Positions 49,371-59,977 of a stretch of DNA of 64,000 nt are shown piece by piece. The DNA comes from Bordetella genomosp. 10 (GTDB lineage Bacteria; Pseudomonadota; Gammaproteobacteria; Burkholderiales; Burkholderiaceae_B). The DNA is taken from the NCBI RefSeq assembly GCF_002261225.1, contig NZ_NEVM01000001.1, forward strand, positions 1,054,001 through 1,118,000. Direction: 5' to 3'. Below the pieces are notes generated by a model, which was given only the letters and a program-made list of their open reading frames with translations, ran no database searches and was not told the DNA's origin. Within the stretch, counting starts at the first letter, position 1; each line of letters begins with the position of its first letter. A program made the position numbers and the translations under genes.

Positions 49371-50312
49371 TCAGCCGCGGCCGGGCGCCGCGCCGCCCAG
49401 GATGATGCGGTCGATGGCCTGGGCCAGCCCGTCCTTGTCGTTGGACGCCGTCACGCAGCGCGCCTGGGCGCGCACCGCGGGATCGGCATGGCCCATGGCG
49501 ATGGACAGGCCGGCGCGCTTGAACATGGGAACGTCGTTGTCGCCGTCGCCGATGGCGGCGGTGGCCGTCAGGGGCACGCCCACCTGGCGGGCCAGGGCCG
49601 ACAGCGCGTCGCCCTTGTTGGCGCGCGCATGGGTGATGTCCAGGTAGTAGGTCTGCGAGCGCAGCGCCAGCGCATGGGGCGCGATGCGGGCGTTCAACGC
49701 CTGCTCCAGGCGTCCCAGCAGGGCGGGATCGGAACTGGCGGCGACGATCTTGTCGATGCGGTCCGCCCAGGGCGAGAAATCGTCCACCACCACGCCGTCG
49801 TAGCCCAGGGTCTTTCTTTCCAGCGGCACGTACTCGCCGGCCGGGTCGCGCAGCAGCCACTGGTCGTCCGCGAAGACCCAGGTTTCCACCGGCTCGCGCA
49901 GCAGCAGGTCCAGCGCGATGCGGGCGTCGCGGCCGGTCAGGCGCGTCGACTCCAGGATCTCGCCGCGCGCGCCGACGATGGCGCCGCCGTTGAAGGCGGC
50001 CGTCGGCACCGTGATGTTCAGCGCCTGGATCAGCGGCAGCATGCCGCGCGGCGGCCGCGCGCTGACCAGCGTGAAGCGCACGCCGGCCGCGCGCAGGCGG
50101 TCCACCGCCGCGATGGTGGCCGGCGCCAGGCTCTTGTCCATGCGCAGCAGGGTGCCGTCCACGTCGGACACCAGCAGGGCGATGCCGGAGGCGTTCACCG
50201 GCTTGTCGGCCGCCACCCCCGCCCGCACGCGCACCCGCGCGGTGGCGCCGCCGTCCTCGCCCGCGGCGTTGGCCTTCCCGGGCGCGCCGTCGTCTACTTC
50301 AGGCTGTGCCAT
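49371..50312 (-). CDS. Cof-type HAD-family phosphatase
   Basis: A 313-residue HAD hydrolase. The nucleophile motif is LLVSDVDGTLL near residue 50, motif II is TLVSARPP, and the terminal IGDGDNDVPMF completes the Cof/YbiV (C2B-cap) pattern. The first 42 residues are an Ala/Gly/Glu-rich extension with no clear function. Its start overlaps the zwf stop by 19 bases, placing it last in the carbon operon; a role as sugar-phosphate phosphatase fits but is inference. Confidence 0.9.
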   Translation of the reverse strand: MAQPEVDDGAPGKANAAGEDGGATARVRVRAGVAADKPVNASGIALLVSDVDGTLLRMDKSLAPATIAAVDRLRAAGVRFTLVSARPPRGMLPLIQALNITVPTAAFNGGAIVGARGEILESTRLTGRDARIALDLLLREPVETWVFADDQWLLRDPAGEYVPLERKTLGYDGVVVDDFSPWADRIDKIVAASSDPALLGRLEQALNARIAPHALALRSQTYYLDITHARANKGDALSALARQVGVPLTATAAIGDGDNDVPMFKRAGLSIAMGHADPAVRAQARCVTASNDKDGLAQAIDRIILGGAAPGRG

Positions 50313-51823
50313 GAGCGTCCGTCCCGGGCCAGCAGGTCGCCGGCGGCCTTGGGGCCGTCGCTGCCGGCGGCATAGGGCTCGACGTGGGGATAGTCGCGGA
50401 AGGCCTCCTGGAAGGGGTGCACCGCGCGCCAGCCGTTCTCGATGTTGTCGGCCCGCTGGAACAGCGTCTGGTCGCCCGTCATGCAGTCGTAGAGCAGGGT
50501 CTCGTAGCCGGTCGACGGCCGCATGGTGAAGAAGTCGGCGTAGGCGAAGCCCATCTCCACGTTGTCGATGGTCAGCGAGGTGCCGGGACGCTTGGCCTGG
50601 AAGTCGAACCACATGCCCTCGTCCGGCTGGATCTGGATGATGAGGTAGTTGGGCCGCAGCTCGTCGACCTGGGTATCGCGGAAGGGCGACATCGGCGCCG
50701 GCTTGAAGCAGATCGCGATCTGCGTATTGCGCACGCTCATGCGCTTGCCGGTGCGCAGGTAGAAGGGCACGCCGGCCCAGCGCCAGTTGTCGACCCACAG
50801 CTTGAGCGCCACGTAGGTCTCGGTGGTGCTGTCCGGGGCCACGCGGTTTTCCTCGCGGTAGCCGTTCAGGTGCTTGCCGTCGACGTCGGCGGCGGTGTAC
50901 TGCCCGCGCACGGAATTGCGCAGCGCCTCGTCCGGCGCCTGCGGCCGGATGGCGGCGACCACCTTGGCTTTTTCGCTGCGCACCGAATCGGCGTCGAAGG
51001 CCGCGGGCGGCTCCATCGCCACCATGGCCAGCAACTGGAACAGGTGGTTGGGCACCATGTCGCGCAGCGCGCCGGTGATCTCGTAGAAGTTGCCGCGGGT
51101 TTCCACGCCCACGGTTTCCGCCGCGGTGATCTGCACGTGATCGACGTAGTGGTTGTTCCAGAACGCCTCGAACAGCCCGTTGGCGAAGCGGCTGACCAGG
51201 ATGTTCTGCACCGTTTCCTTGCCCAGGTAATGGTCGATGCGATAGATCTGCTTCTCCTCCATCACGGAGAGAATGCGGGCGTTAAGGTCCTGGGCGGTCT
51301 GCAGGTCCGAGCCGAACGGCTTCTCGATGATCACGCGGCGGAACTGGTCCTCGCCTTCCTTCAGCAGGCCCGCGTCGGCCAGGCGCTGCACCACGTCGCA
51401 GAAAAAGCGCGGCGCCGTGGCCAGGTAGAAGATCGCGTTATGCGTGCCCGATTCCTCGATGCGCCTGGCGATCTGCCGGTACGTTTCCTCGTCCAGGAAA
51501 TCGCCTTCGAGATAGGAGATCCGGGGCGCCAGGCGATCCCAGAGCTGCGGGTCGAAGCCGTCGCCGTCCGGCCCGCCTTCCTTGGCCTTGGGACGGTTCT
51601 CGCGCATGAAGTCCGCCAGCCGGTTGCGGTAGTCCTCGTCGCTGACCGTGTTGTGGTCGACCCCGATCACCCGCAGCGCGTCGCCCAGCAGGCCGTCGCG
51701 CGTCAGGTTGTAGAGCGAGGGCACCAGCAGGCGCTTGACGAGATCGCCGTGCGCGCCGAACAGGAACAGCGCGACGGGCGGCGCTTTCTCGGTGCGCGAG
51801 GGCTTGGGTTTCCTTGCTGCCAT
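50294..51823 (-). CDS. zwf: glucose-6-phosphate 1-dehydrogenase
   Basis: A 509-residue NADP-dependent dehydrogenase making 6-phosphogluconolactone, the entry to the oxidative pentose-phosphate pathway. The nucleotide-binding GAHGDLVKRLLVPSLYNL, the substrate signature RIDHYLGKE and the EKPFGSDL motif are all present. The usual GASGDLAxR motif reads GAHGDLVKR, a mild variant. Its start overlaps the gnd stop by one base, with GGAGGAA upstream. No lactonase gene lies in the operon. Confidence 0.97.
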   Translation of the reverse strand: MAARKPKPSRTEKAPPVALFLFGAHGDLVKRLLVPSLYNLTRDGLLGDALRVIGVDHNTVSDEDYRNRLADFMRENRPKAKEGGPDGDGFDPQLWDRLAPRISYLEGDFLDEETYRQIARRIEESGTHNAIFYLATAPRFFCDVVQRLADAGLLKEGEDQFRRVIIEKPFGSDLQTAQDLNARILSVMEEKQIYRIDHYLGKETVQNILVSRFANGLFEAFWNNHYVDHVQITAAETVGVETRGNFYEITGALRDMVPNHLFQLLAMVAMEPPAAFDADSVRSEKAKVVAAIRPQAPDEALRNSVRGQYTAADVDGKHLNGYREENRVAPDSTTETYVALKLWVDNWRWAGVPFYLRTGKRMSVRNTQIAICFKPAPMSPFRDTQVDELRPNYLIIQIQPDEGMWFDFQAKRPGTSLTIDNVEMGFAYADFFTMRPSTGYETLLYDCMTGDQTLFQRADNIENGWRAVHPFQEAFRDYPHVEPYAAGSDGPKAAGDLLARDGRSWHSLK

Positions 51824-52800
51824 TATTTCTTTTCCTCCACGTGGCCGCCGAAGCCGAAGCGCATAGCGGACAGGATCTTGTCGGCGAACGTCGCGTCCTG
51901 GCGCGAGCGGAAGCGCGCGAACAGGGACGTGGCCAGCACGGGCGCCGGCACCGCCTGCTCGACCGCCGCGTCCACCGTCCAGCGGCCTTCGCCGCTGTCG
52001 GCGACTTCGCCGGAAAAACCGTTGAGCTTCGCATCCCTGGCCAGGGCGATCGCGGTCAGGTCCAGCAGCCAGGACGACACCACGCTGCCGCGCCGCCATA
52101 CCTCGGCGACGTCGGCCACGTTGATGTCCAGGCGCTGGTCCTCGGGCAACTGGTCGGAATTCTTGGTCTTGAGGATGTCGAAGCCTTCGGCGTAGGCCTG
52201 CATCAGCCCGTACTCGATGCCGTTGTGCACCATCTTCACGAAGTGGCCGGCGCCCGCCGGCCCGGCATGGATGTAGCCGCGCTCCGGCCGGTCGTCGCGG
52301 CCGTCGCGGCCGGGCGTGCGCTCGATATCGCCCAGGCCCGGGGCCAGGCAGGCGAACAGGGGGTCGAGGTGGCGCACCACCTTGTCCTCGCCGCCTATCA
52401 TCATGCAATAGCCGCGTTCCAGGCCCCAGATGCCGCCGGACGTGCCGACGTCGACGTATTCGAGTTGCTTGGCCTTCAAGGCCCTGGCGCGGCGCATGTC
52501 GTCCTTGTACATGGTGTTGCCGCCGTCGATGATGATGTCGCCGGGTTCGAGCAGGCCGGCCAGCGTGTCGACCATGTGCTCGGTCACGGCGCCGGCCGGC
52601 AGCATGACCCAGATGGCGCGCGGCTTGGCCAATTGCGCCACCAGCTTCTCCACGCTGTCCACGCCCACCGCGCCTTCGTCCTGCAAGGCCTTGACCTTGT
52701 CCAGGCTGCGGTTGTAGACCACCACGTCATGCTTGTCGCGCATCAGGCGGCGCGCGATATTCGCGCCCATGCGGCCGAGTCCTATCAGTCCGAGTTGCAT
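51823..52800 (-). CDS. gnd: 6-phosphogluconate dehydrogenase (decarboxylating), short form
   Basis: A 325-residue enzyme of the short, single-repeat GndA type, some 140 residues shorter than the classical form. GLGRMG opens the Rossmann fold; [21 protein letters not shown] and the catalytic [13 protein letters not shown] are present. The short type is often NAD-preferring. I chose 52800 because AGGAG is seven bases upstream; an ATG two codons earlier lies one base after it. A spacer of 67 bases with a hairpin separates it from the upstream fused gene. Confidence 0.95.
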   Translation of the reverse strand: MQLGLIGLGRMGANIARRLMRDKHDVVVYNRSLDKVKALQDEGAVGVDSVEKLVAQLAKPRAIWVMLPAGAVTEHMVDTLAGLLEPGDIIIDGGNTMYKDDMRRARALKAKQLEYVDVGTSGGIWGLERGYCMMIGGEDKVVRHLDPLFACLAPGLGDIERTPGRDGRDDRPERGYIHAGPAGAGHFVKMVHNGIEYGLMQAYAEGFDILKTKNSDQLPEDQRLDINVADVAEVWRRGSVVSSWLLDLTAIALARDAKLNGFSGEVADSGEGRWTVDAAVEQAVPAPVLATSLFARFRSRQDATFADKILSAMRFGFGGHVEEKK

Positions 52801-52830
52801 CGCCATTCTCCTGTCTGGACGGTATGGGCT

Positions 52831-52857
52831 GCGGCGGCCGCGGACGGCGGCCGCCGC
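52831..52857. repeat. intercistronic hairpin in the pentose-phosphate operon
   Basis: GCGGCGGCCG and CGGCCGCCGC form a ten-base perfect stem around a seven-base loop between the fused gene's stop and gnd. No U-tract follows, so it more likely affects mRNA stability or partial read-through than full termination. Confidence 0.5.
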
Positions 52858-52867
52858 GCGGTGGAAA

Positions 52868-55714
52868 TCATCGTGCCTGCAAGGCGCGGGTGGCGGCCTC
52901 CAGCAATCGCGCCAGGCCGGCCTCGACGCGGCCGCCCGCGATGTGCACGCGCAGGTAGCGGCGGCCGCGTTCGGCCAGCACCTGGAGGTCGCCGATGGCC
53001 TGCGCCGCCTGCACGGTGCCGAAGCTGATCTTGCGGCCCGGGATGGGCAGGTCGTGGGCGGGATCGGCGGTGATCTGCAGGAAGACGCCGCTGTTCGGGC
53101 CGCCCTTGTAGGCCTGCCCGGTCGAATGCAGGAAGCGCGGGCCGAAGCCGCCCACCGTGGCGACGCGGCGCTGGTCGCGGATCAGCGTGCGCAGCGCGGT
53201 CAAGGCCCGCTCGTGCGCCGGGTTGCGGGCGATGTAGGCCAGCACCGCGGCGTAGTCGCCGGCGCGCAGGCGCGCCAGGTGCGCGCCCAGGGCGCCTTCC
53301 AGCGTGCCGTCGGCGCGCAGCGCGGCGTCGCCGTACAGCGTCAGGTCGCCGTCGGTCAGCAGGGCGGTTTCCGGCGCCAGCTTGCCGGTCTTCTCATAGG
53401 CGTCGGTCAGGGCGCGCGTCTTGACCTTGCTGGCCTCGACGTCGGGCTGGTCGAAGGGATCGATGCCGATCACCGCGCCGGCCACGGCGGTGGCCACTTC
53501 CCAGCGGAAGAATTCCTGGCCGATGGCGCCGGCGCGCGGCAGCGTGATGCGCACCACCGGGTGGCCGGCATCGGCCAGGGCCTGCACCGGCGCGTCCAGT
53601 CGGCGGTCGTCGCCTTCGCGGTAGAGGTACACGAAGACGCGGTCCTGGCCGTAGTCGCCGGGCTTGCCGATGGGTTCGAGATCCACCGGCACGATGCCCT
53701 TGCCATGCTTGCCGGTCGATTCCGCCACCAGTTGTTCCAGCCAGGAACCCACGCTGGCCAGCGCGGGCGAGGCGAACACCGTCAGCTTGTCGCGGCCGGA
53801 CACGGCGGCCGCGCCCAGGATGGCGCCCAGCCGCACGCCGGGGTTGGCGGCCGGCGGCGCCGAGGGGCCGCAGGCGCGCACCATGGGCTGGGTTTCCCGC
53901 ATGAAGGCCGCGACGTCGTGTCCCAGCACGCCCAGGGGCACCAGGCCGAACACGGAAAGCACCGAATAGCGCCCGCCGATCTGCGGATCGCCATGGAAGA
54001 TGGCGCGATAGCCGGCCTCCTTGGCGGCCGCTTCCAGCTTGGAGCCGGGATCGGTGACGGCGACGAAATGGCGGCCGGCCTGGTCCTCGCCCACCGCCTT
54101 CACGGTGGCGGCGTGGAAATAGGCGTTGAGGATTTCCGGCTCCAGGGTCGAACCGGATTTGCTGGCGACGATGAACAGCGTGCGGGCGAGGTCGACGGAC
54201 TGCTCGACCGCGCCGATTTCATCGGGGTTGGTGGAGTCCAGCGCATGCAGCTTCAGGCCCTTGCCCGCGGTCCCCAGCGTCTGCGCCAGCACTTCCGGTC
54301 CCAGGCTGGAGCCGCCCATGCCCAACAGCACGGCATGGGTATAGCCGTCGGCCTGCACCGCCCGCGCCAGCTCGGCGATGGCGGCCGGGTCGGCCTGGCG
54401 GCCCTGGCCGGCGGCCAGCCAGCCCACCCATTTGCCTTCGGGGCCGCCGGTCCACATGCTGGCGTCGCCCTGCCACAGGCGGCGCGACCAGCCTTCGGCG
54501 CGCGCGCGCTCCAGGGCCTTGCCGGCGGCGTCTTCCAGCGCCTCGGGCAGGTGATAGGCCACGCCGTTCAGGCGATCGCCCAGGAAGGCGTTGCGCTTGC
54601 CCGCCACCGAACCCAGCAGGGCGTCGAAGGCGTCGGAGAACTGGCGCGCGCCGTCGTCCACCAGTTCGGCGGTGACCTGGTCCAGGCGCAGGCCCAGGCG
54701 CCGGGTTTCGTCCAGCACGTGCTGCGCGCCGGCCACGTCCTGCGTCAGCGAGGCGCTCACGGCGCCGCCATGGCGGAAGGCGTCCATGGTGGCCGAGGGC
54801 ATGGTGTTGACGGTGTCCGGGCCGATCAGCGTGTCCACGTACAGCGTGGCCGGGTAGGCCGGGTTCTTGGTGCCGGTGGACGCCCACAGCAGGCGCTGCG
54901 GGTGCGCGCCGCGCTCGGCCAGCGCCTTCCAGCGCGGGCTGGCGATCAGTTGCTGGTAGTCCCGGTACGCCAGCTTGGCGTTGGCGATGGCCACCTTGCC
55001 CTGCAGCGCCTTCAGCGCGCCGGCCTCGGCGTCGCCGGCGGCCAGGCGGTCGGCGATGGCCTTGTCGATGCGCGTGTCGATGCGGCTGACGAAGAAGCTG
55101 GCGACGCTGGCCAGGCGGCGGATATCGCCGCCCGTCCGGACCCGCTCCTCCAGCCCCTGGACATAGGCCTCGGCCACCTGCGCATAGGCCTCGCGCGAGA
55201 ACAGCAGGGTGACGTTGACGTTGATGCCCTCGGCGATCAACTGGCGGATGGCGGGCACGCCCTGCGCCGTGCCGGGCACCTTGATCATCAGGTTGGGGCG
55301 GTCGACCGCCCGCCACAGGCGGCGCGCCTCGGCCAGCGTGCCTTCCGTGTCGTAGGCCAGATAGGGCGAGACTTCGAGGCTGACGTAGCCGTCCTTGCCG
55401 TCGAGCCTGTCGTAGACCGGGCGCAGGACGTCGGCGGCGGCCTGGATGTCCTGCACCGCCAGGTGCTCGTAGACCGCGCCGGCGTCGGCGTCGGCCTGGG
55501 CCAGGAATTCGTTCATGGCGCCGTCGTAGGCGCTGCCGTGGCCGATGGCCTTCTCGAAAATGGACGGATTGGAGGTGACGCCGGTCAGGCTGTCCTCGGC
55601 CACCAGCTTGGCCAGGCCGCCGTTCGCGATGAAGTCCCGGCTGAGGAAATCGAGCCAGATGGCCTGGCCGGCCTGGGCCAGTTGGCGCAGTTTGTTGTTG
55701 CTGTCGTTGCTCAT
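52868..55714 (-). CDS. bifunctional transaldolase/glucose-6-phosphate isomerase
   Basis: A 948-residue fusion. Residues 1-375 are a transaldolase with Schiff-base lysine K145 ([11 protein letters not shown]) and the early [11 protein letters not shown] motif. Residues about 400-948 are a phosphoglucose isomerase with [24 protein letters not shown] and a C-terminal isomerase fold. It links pentose-phosphate carbon shuffling with fructose-6-phosphate to glucose-6-phosphate conversion. Its start overlaps the tkt stop by four bases. Such fusions occur in scattered bacterial lineages. Confidence 0.95.
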   Translation of the reverse strand: MSNDSNNKLRQLAQAGQAIWLDFLSRDFIANGGLAKLVAEDSLTGVTSNPSIFEKAIGHGSAYDGAMNEFLAQADADAGAVYEHLAVQDIQAAADVLRPVYDRLDGKDGYVSLEVSPYLAYDTEGTLAEARRLWRAVDRPNLMIKVPGTAQGVPAIRQLIAEGINVNVTLLFSREAYAQVAEAYVQGLEERVRTGGDIRRLASVASFFVSRIDTRIDKAIADRLAAGDAEAGALKALQGKVAIANAKLAYRDYQQLIASPRWKALAERGAHPQRLLWASTGTKNPAYPATLYVDTLIGPDTVNTMPSATMDAFRHGGAVSASLTQDVAGAQHVLDETRRLGLRLDQVTAELVDDGARQFSDAFDALLGSVAGKRNAFLGDRLNGVAYHLPEALEDAAGKALERARAEGWSRRLWQGDASMWTGGPEGKWVGWLAAGQGRQADPAAIAELARAVQADGYTHAVLLGMGGSSLGPEVLAQTLGTAGKGLKLHALDSTNPDEIGAVEQSVDLARTLFIVASKSGSTLEPEILNAYFHAATVKAVGEDQAGRHFVAVTDPGSKLEAAAKEAGYRAIFHGDPQIGGRYSVLSVFGLVPLGVLGHDVAAFMRETQPMVRACGPSAPPAANPGVRLGAILGAAAVSGRDKLTVFASPALASVGSWLEQLVAESTGKHGKGIVPVDLEPIGKPGDYGQDRVFVYLYREGDDRRLDAPVQALADAGHPVVRITLPRAGAIGQEFFRWEVATAVAGAVIGIDPFDQPDVEASKVKTRALTDAYEKTGKLAPETALLTDGDLTLYGDAALRADGTLEGALGAHLARLRAGDYAAVLAYIARNPAHERALTALRTLIRDQRRVATVGGFGPRFLHSTGQAYKGGPNSGVFLQITADPAHDLPIPGRKISFGTVQAAQAIGDLQVLAERGRRYLRVHIAGGRVEAGLARLLEAATRALQAR

Positions 55715-57789
55715 TGAATGCTCCCGTGCTTCTTGGCCTGTTCGCGCGCCGCGCGAACCACATTTTCCATCGTGAAGCCGAATTTGGCTTGCAACTTCGC
55801 GAATGGCGCCGAGGCGCCGAAGGTGTGCATCACGATCTTATCGCCAGTCGCGCCCACGTAGCGGTCCCAGCCCAGCGGTCCGGCCTGTTCCACGGCGACG
55901 CGGCCGGCGACCGAGGGCGGCAGCACGCTGTCGCGGTAGGCGGCGTCCTGCTCCTCGAACAGGTCCCAACTGGGCATGGAGACCACCCGCGCGGCGATGC
56001 CTTCGCCGCTCAGTTGTTCATAGGCTTGCAGGCACAGCGCCACTTCGCTGCCGCTGGCCATCAGGATGACGTCGGGCGAGCGCGGCGCGCAATCGGCCAG
56101 CACGTAGGCGCCGCGCGCCGCGCCGCTGGCCGGGGCGTATTTCTCGCGGTCCAGCGTGGGCAGCGGCTGGCGCGACAGCACCAGGCAGGTGGGGCGGTGC
56201 CGCTGCCGCAAGGCGATCCGCCATGCCTCGGCCGTTTCGTTGGCGTCGCAGGGGCGCAGCACGTGCATGCTGGGTATCCCCCGCAACTGCGTCATCTGCT
56301 CGATGGGCTGGTGGGTGGGGCCGTCCTCGCCCAGGCCGATGGAGTCATGGGTGAAGACGAAGACCACCGGCAGCTCCATCAGCGCCGCCAGCCGCATCGG
56401 CGGCTTCATGTAGTCGCTGAAGATCAGGAAGGTGGCGGTGTAGGGGCGCAGGCCGCACAGCGCCATGCCGTTGGCGATGGCGCCCATGGCGTGCTCGCGC
56501 ACCCCGAAGTGCATATTGCGGCCGCCCGGCGTGGCGGCCTGCAGGCTGCCCGCGCCCTCGAAGGTCAGCAGGGTCTTGGTGGAAGGGGCCAGGTCGGCGG
56601 CGCCGCCCATGAGCCACGGGATGCGTTTGGCGCAGGCGTTGAGCACCTGGCCGCCGCTGTCGCGGGTGGCCTTGCCCTTGGGGTCGGTGGGGAAGACGGG
56701 AATGTCCTTGTCCCAGTCCGCGGGCAGCGCGCCTTCCAGCAGGACGCGCAGTTCGGCGGCCAGCGCCGGCTCCAGCGCCTTCAGCTTGCCCTGCCATTGC
56801 CCCCAGGCGCCGTCCACGCGCCGGTCCATGGCGTCGCGCAGGCGGTGCCGCACCTCGTCCGGCACCCGGAACTTGGCGTCCTCGGGCCAGCCGTAGGCCC
56901 GCTTGGCCAGGCGCACTTCCTCCTCGCCCAGGGCCTCGCCGTGCGCGGCCGCGGTGTTGTGCTTGTTGGGCGCGCCGTAGCCGATGACGCTGTCGACCAC
57001 GATCAGGGTGGGACGGTCGTCGGTGGCCTGGAAGTGCTCGATGGCGCGCGCGAAGGCCTCGGTGTCGTTGGCGTCGGCGACGTGCACGGTATTCCAGCCG
57101 TAGGCGGCGAAGCGCGCGGCGACGTTTTCCGTGAAGGCGAGCTCGGTGTGGCCTTCGATGCTGATGGTGTTGTTGTCGTAGATCCAGCAGAGATTGCCCA
57201 GCTTCTGGTGTCCGGCCAGCGACGCGGCCTCGCCGGAGACGCCTTCCATCATGTCGCCGTCGCCGCAGATGACGTAGACGTTGTAGTCGAACAGCGTGTG
57301 GCCGCCCTGGTTGTAGCGGCTGGCGAGGTGGCGCTGGGCCAGCGCCATGCCGACGCTGTTGGCGCAGCCCTGGCCCAGCGGACCGGTGGTGGTCTCGACG
57401 CCGGTGGTCAGGCCGTATTCCGGGTGGCCGGGCGTCTTGGAGTCGAGCTGGCGGAACTGCTTGATGTCGTCCAGGCTGACGGCCGGCTGGCCGGTCGGCT
57501 TGTCGTCGCGGTCCAGCTCGACCACGCCGGCCAGGTGCAGCAGCCCGTACAGCAGCATGGAGGCATGGCCGGCGGACAGCACGAAGCGGTCGCGGTTGGG
57601 CCAGTCGGGATGCGCCGGGTCGTAGCGCAGGTAGCGGCTCCACAGCGTGTAGCCCACCGGCGCCAGGGCCATGGGCGTGCCGGGGTGGCCGGAATTGGCC
57701 TTTTGCACGGCGTCCATCGCCAGCGTGCGCAAGGTGTCGATCGCCAGTTGGTCCAGCGGATCGGAAGCGGAGGAGGGGGAGGTGTTCAT
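55711..57789 (-). CDS. tkt: transketolase
   Basis: A 692-residue thiamine-diphosphate enzyme, standard for bacterial transketolases. [13 protein letters not shown], the cofactor motif [13 protein letters not shown]...DNN and the C-terminal [12 protein letters not shown] are all present. It exchanges two-carbon units between pentose and triose/tetrose phosphates. It is the first gene of the minus-strand operon and overlaps the fused gene. A GAGAG precedes the ATG. Confidence 0.97.
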   Translation of the reverse strand: MNTSPSSASDPLDQLAIDTLRTLAMDAVQKANSGHPGTPMALAPVGYTLWSRYLRYDPAHPDWPNRDRFVLSAGHASMLLYGLLHLAGVVELDRDDKPTGQPAVSLDDIKQFRQLDSKTPGHPEYGLTTGVETTTGPLGQGCANSVGMALAQRHLASRYNQGGHTLFDYNVYVICGDGDMMEGVSGEAASLAGHQKLGNLCWIYDNNTISIEGHTELAFTENVAARFAAYGWNTVHVADANDTEAFARAIEHFQATDDRPTLIVVDSVIGYGAPNKHNTAAAHGEALGEEEVRLAKRAYGWPEDAKFRVPDEVRHRLRDAMDRRVDGAWGQWQGKLKALEPALAAELRVLLEGALPADWDKDIPVFPTDPKGKATRDSGGQVLNACAKRIPWLMGGAADLAPSTKTLLTFEGAGSLQAATPGGRNMHFGVREHAMGAIANGMALCGLRPYTATFLIFSDYMKPPMRLAALMELPVVFVFTHDSIGLGEDGPTHQPIEQMTQLRGIPSMHVLRPCDANETAEAWRIALRQRHRPTCLVLSRQPLPTLDREKYAPASGAARGAYVLADCAPRSPDVILMASGSEVALCLQAYEQLSGEGIAARVVSMPSWDLFEEQDAAYRDSVLPPSVAGRVAVEQAGPLGWDRYVGATGDKIVMHTFGASAPFAKLQAKFGFTMENVVRAAREQAKKHGSIQ

Positions 57790-57904
57790 CGGAGCTCTCT
57801 CGGGATGCCGGTGGGAATCGCCGCGGCGCGCTCACTGCGGACGAGGGGCGGCGGCGGGGGCGCGCGCCGTGCTGGATGACCATGCAACCCGGCTAGTTGA
57901 ATCG

Positions 57905-57924
57905 CACGTCATTGCAGCGACGTG
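57905..57924. promoter_or_regulatory. inverted repeat upstream of transketolase
   Basis: CACGTC and GACGTG flank an eight-base spacer, some 115 bases upstream of the tkt start and within the spacer after the glucokinase gene. It is a possible operator for the carbon operon; the match is only by symmetry. Confidence 0.3.
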
Positions 57925-57976
57925 AACCGCATATGGCAGCAAGCCGCATGCCGGTGGGCGCCTGTTCGCCGGCTCC

Positions 57977-58903
57977 TTATTTCCCGGAGGATTTTCGGGG
58001 GGGTGATTTCTTCGAGACCGGTTTTTTCGGCAAGGGTTCCTTTTTCGGCAAGGGTTCCTTCAAGGGCGCCTTCGATGCCGCCTTCCTCGATGCCGCCGTC
58101 CGCGATGCCGGTTTCCCCGGCGCCGGTTTCCCGGCCGCGGCCTTGCTCTCCGCGGGCTTGCCGGCCTCGCTCGCGGGCACGGGATTCCCCGCGGCGCTGC
58201 GCCGTTTCGTGTTCCAGGCGAAGGCGCCGCCTTCCAGGCCGGCGTCGTTCGAGCCGATCGACACGTGCTTGTCCAGCTTCAGGTCCACGCGCGCGGAATT
58301 GCCGCCGCCCAGGTGGATGCGGTCCGGGCGCAGCAGGATGTCCATCAGTTCCAGCGCGCGCGCCAGCCGCCGGTTCCAGCGCTTGCGGCCGATTTTCTTG
58401 CGTTCGGCGTCGCCCAGGTATTCGTCGTAAGTCTTGTTCTTATGGATGGGATGATGGGCGATTTCCATGTGCGGCATCAGTTCGCCGTCGCGGTACAGGC
58501 CGGTGCCGATGCCCGTGCCCAGCGTCATCACCAGCTCCAGGCCGTGGCCGGAGATCAGCGCCAGGCCTTGCAGGTCGGCGTCGTTGAGCAGCTTGACGGG
58601 CTTGCCGCCCAGCATTTTGGATACCGCGCCGGCGAGGTCGTAGCCCGTCCATTCGGGGCTGTCCAGGTGGGCCGCGGTGTAGACGCGGCCATTGCGGACG
58701 ACGCCGGGGAAGCCGATGGCGATGCGGTCGTATTCGGGCAGGGGCGCCACCATTGCGCGCAGCTTTTCCAGCAGCAGCGCCGGCGGGCAGGGATGCGGCG
58801 TGGGAATGCGCACGCGGTCCGCTCGCATGTGGCCGCGATCGTCGATGACAGTGGCCTTCAGGCCGGTTCCACCGATGTCGATCGCGAGAATGCCGGGCTT
58901 CAT
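57977..58903 (-). CDS. ppgK: polyphosphate glucokinase (ROK family) with lysine-rich tail
   Basis: A 308-residue ROK-type kinase that phosphorylates glucose using polyphosphate and/or ATP. The phosphate-binding IDIGGTGLKA is at residues 7-16, LNDADLQGLA carries the catalytic aspartate, and TLGTGIGTGLY follows. The fold ends near residue 225; the last 80 residues are Lys/Pro/Ala/Ser-rich repeats (KEPLPK). AGGAGG upstream supports the start. It lies just upstream of the pentose-phosphate operon on the same strand and would supply its glucose-6-phosphate. Confidence 0.93.
   Translation of the reverse strand: MKPGILAIDIGGTGLKATVIDDRGHMRADRVRIPTPHPCPPALLLEKLRAMVAPLPEYDRIAIGFPGVVRNGRVYTAAHLDSPEWTGYDLAGAVSKMLGGKPVKLLNDADLQGLALISGHGLELVMTLGTGIGTGLYRDGELMPHMEIAHHPIHKNKTYDEYLGDAERKKIGRKRWNRRLARALELMDILLRPDRIHLGGGNSARVDLKLDKHVSIGSNDAGLEGGAFAWNTKRRSAAGNPVPASEAGKPAESKAAAGKPAPGKPASRTAASRKAASKAPLKEPLPKKEPLPKKPVSKKSPPRKSSGK
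58023..58058 (-). repeat. 18-base perfect tandem duplication in the glucokinase tail
   Basis: Two adjacent identical 18-base copies encode the six-residue unit of the KEPLPK tail. Copy-number change would keep the reading frame. Confidence 0.85.
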
Positions 58904-59057
58904 GTGCAAGGTCCTCCTGGTCCGCCGCGCGTCCCGCCTGATGCGGGACAGCTCCGCGGTACGGTACACCAAGCGGCCGTTACATGGGTATCCACCGGCA
59001 ACCTTGCGGGGGGCTGAGAGCGCGTGTCCTCGCCCCCTCCACGGGCCGCGCCGCCCG

Positions 59058-59843
59058 TCAGCCTTGCGGCGTCGTCACGCGCACGGCCAGCTTGCCGCCC
59101 AGGTAAAGGGCGGCGACGTCGACGCTGCCCGGGCCCACGTCGAAGGGCTTGGCCACGGCGCCCGTGGTCACCACGTCGCCGCGCTTGAGCGTGATGCCGT
59201 GGTAGCTGGCGCGCTCGAACAGGAAGCGCAGCGCCTGCACCGGATCGATCGCGTCGTCGCCGCTGAGGCCGCGGCCGACGGCGCGGCCGTCGGCCTGTTC
59301 TTCCACGGTCTTCACCACGCGGTCGATGTGCGCCGGATCGATGCGCTCGCCCAGGATATGGGCGCCGAAGCCGACGTTGTCGCCGACGAAGCTGGGCCAG
59401 CCCACCGCCCGGCGGTCGACGAAACGCGACTGCACCAGTTCGAAGGCCACGTGGGTCGAGGCCACCGCGCCCATGGCGTCGGCCGGCGCCGTGCCCGGCG
59501 CGATATCGCGGCCCAGGACGAAGGCGATCTCGAATTCCACGGTGACGGGCGCGGCACAAGGCAGCCGCACGGTCGAGCCGGGCGGATGGAAGCGCTCGGC
59601 GAACAGCCGGCCCACCAGGGGCCGTTCCAGGTTGCCGGCCGCCATGGCGGCCACGCTGCCCACGCCCAGCTTCCAGCCCTTGGGCGTCTCGCCCAGCGCC
59701 TCGGCGTAGGCGGCCTGCACCGCATAGCCTTCCATCAGCGTGTTGGGGCGCACGTCGGCGGGCAATTCTGTCAGTTGGCGGCCTTCGCGGTCGGCTTTCA
59801 CCAGCAGGCTGGCCGCGGCGCGCGGATCGAATGGTTGTGACAT
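59058..59843 (-). CDS. 2-keto-4-pentenoate hydratase/fumarylacetoacetase-family protein
   Basis: A 261-residue protein of the MhpD/FAH-like hydratase-decarboxylase group. VEFEIAFVLGRDIAPG carries the metal-binding acidic residues, and the later GDVVTTGAV...PFDVGPGS loop is typical. Relatives hydrate 2-oxopent-4-enoate or decarboxylate oxalocrotonate in meta-cleavage of aromatics. No ring-cleavage genes are in this window. GAGGAG upstream fixes the start. A TauE-type permease gene lies 134 bases upstream on the same strand and may be cotranscribed. Confidence 0.9.
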   Translation of the reverse strand: MSQPFDPRAAASLLVKADREGRQLTELPADVRPNTLMEGYAVQAAYAEALGETPKGWKLGVGSVAAMAAGNLERPLVGRLFAERFHPPGSTVRLPCAAPVTVEFEIAFVLGRDIAPGTAPADAMGAVASTHVAFELVQSRFVDRRAVGWPSFVGDNVGFGAHILGERIDPAHIDRVVKTVEEQADGRAVGRGLSGDDAIDPVQALRFLFERASYHGITLKRGDVVTTGAVAKPFDVGPGSVDVAALYLGGKLAVRVTTPQG

Positions 59844-59977
59844 GGTGGCTACTCCTCGGTTTGGCGCCGCGCGGCGAGCGCGGCCGGATATCGGTGAAAT
59901 CGCTGGCGTCGGCGCGCCGCCCCGGTGCGGGACCGGGCGGCGGGGCGGGAATGGGGCGGCGTCATGTCGGACTCCGG

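Noticed and set aside
52733..55717. 994-codon plus-strand frame antisense to the fused transaldolase/isomerase
   Set aside because: Composition is His/Gln/Arg/Gly-rich with no domain; the minus-strand gene has clear catalytic motifs.
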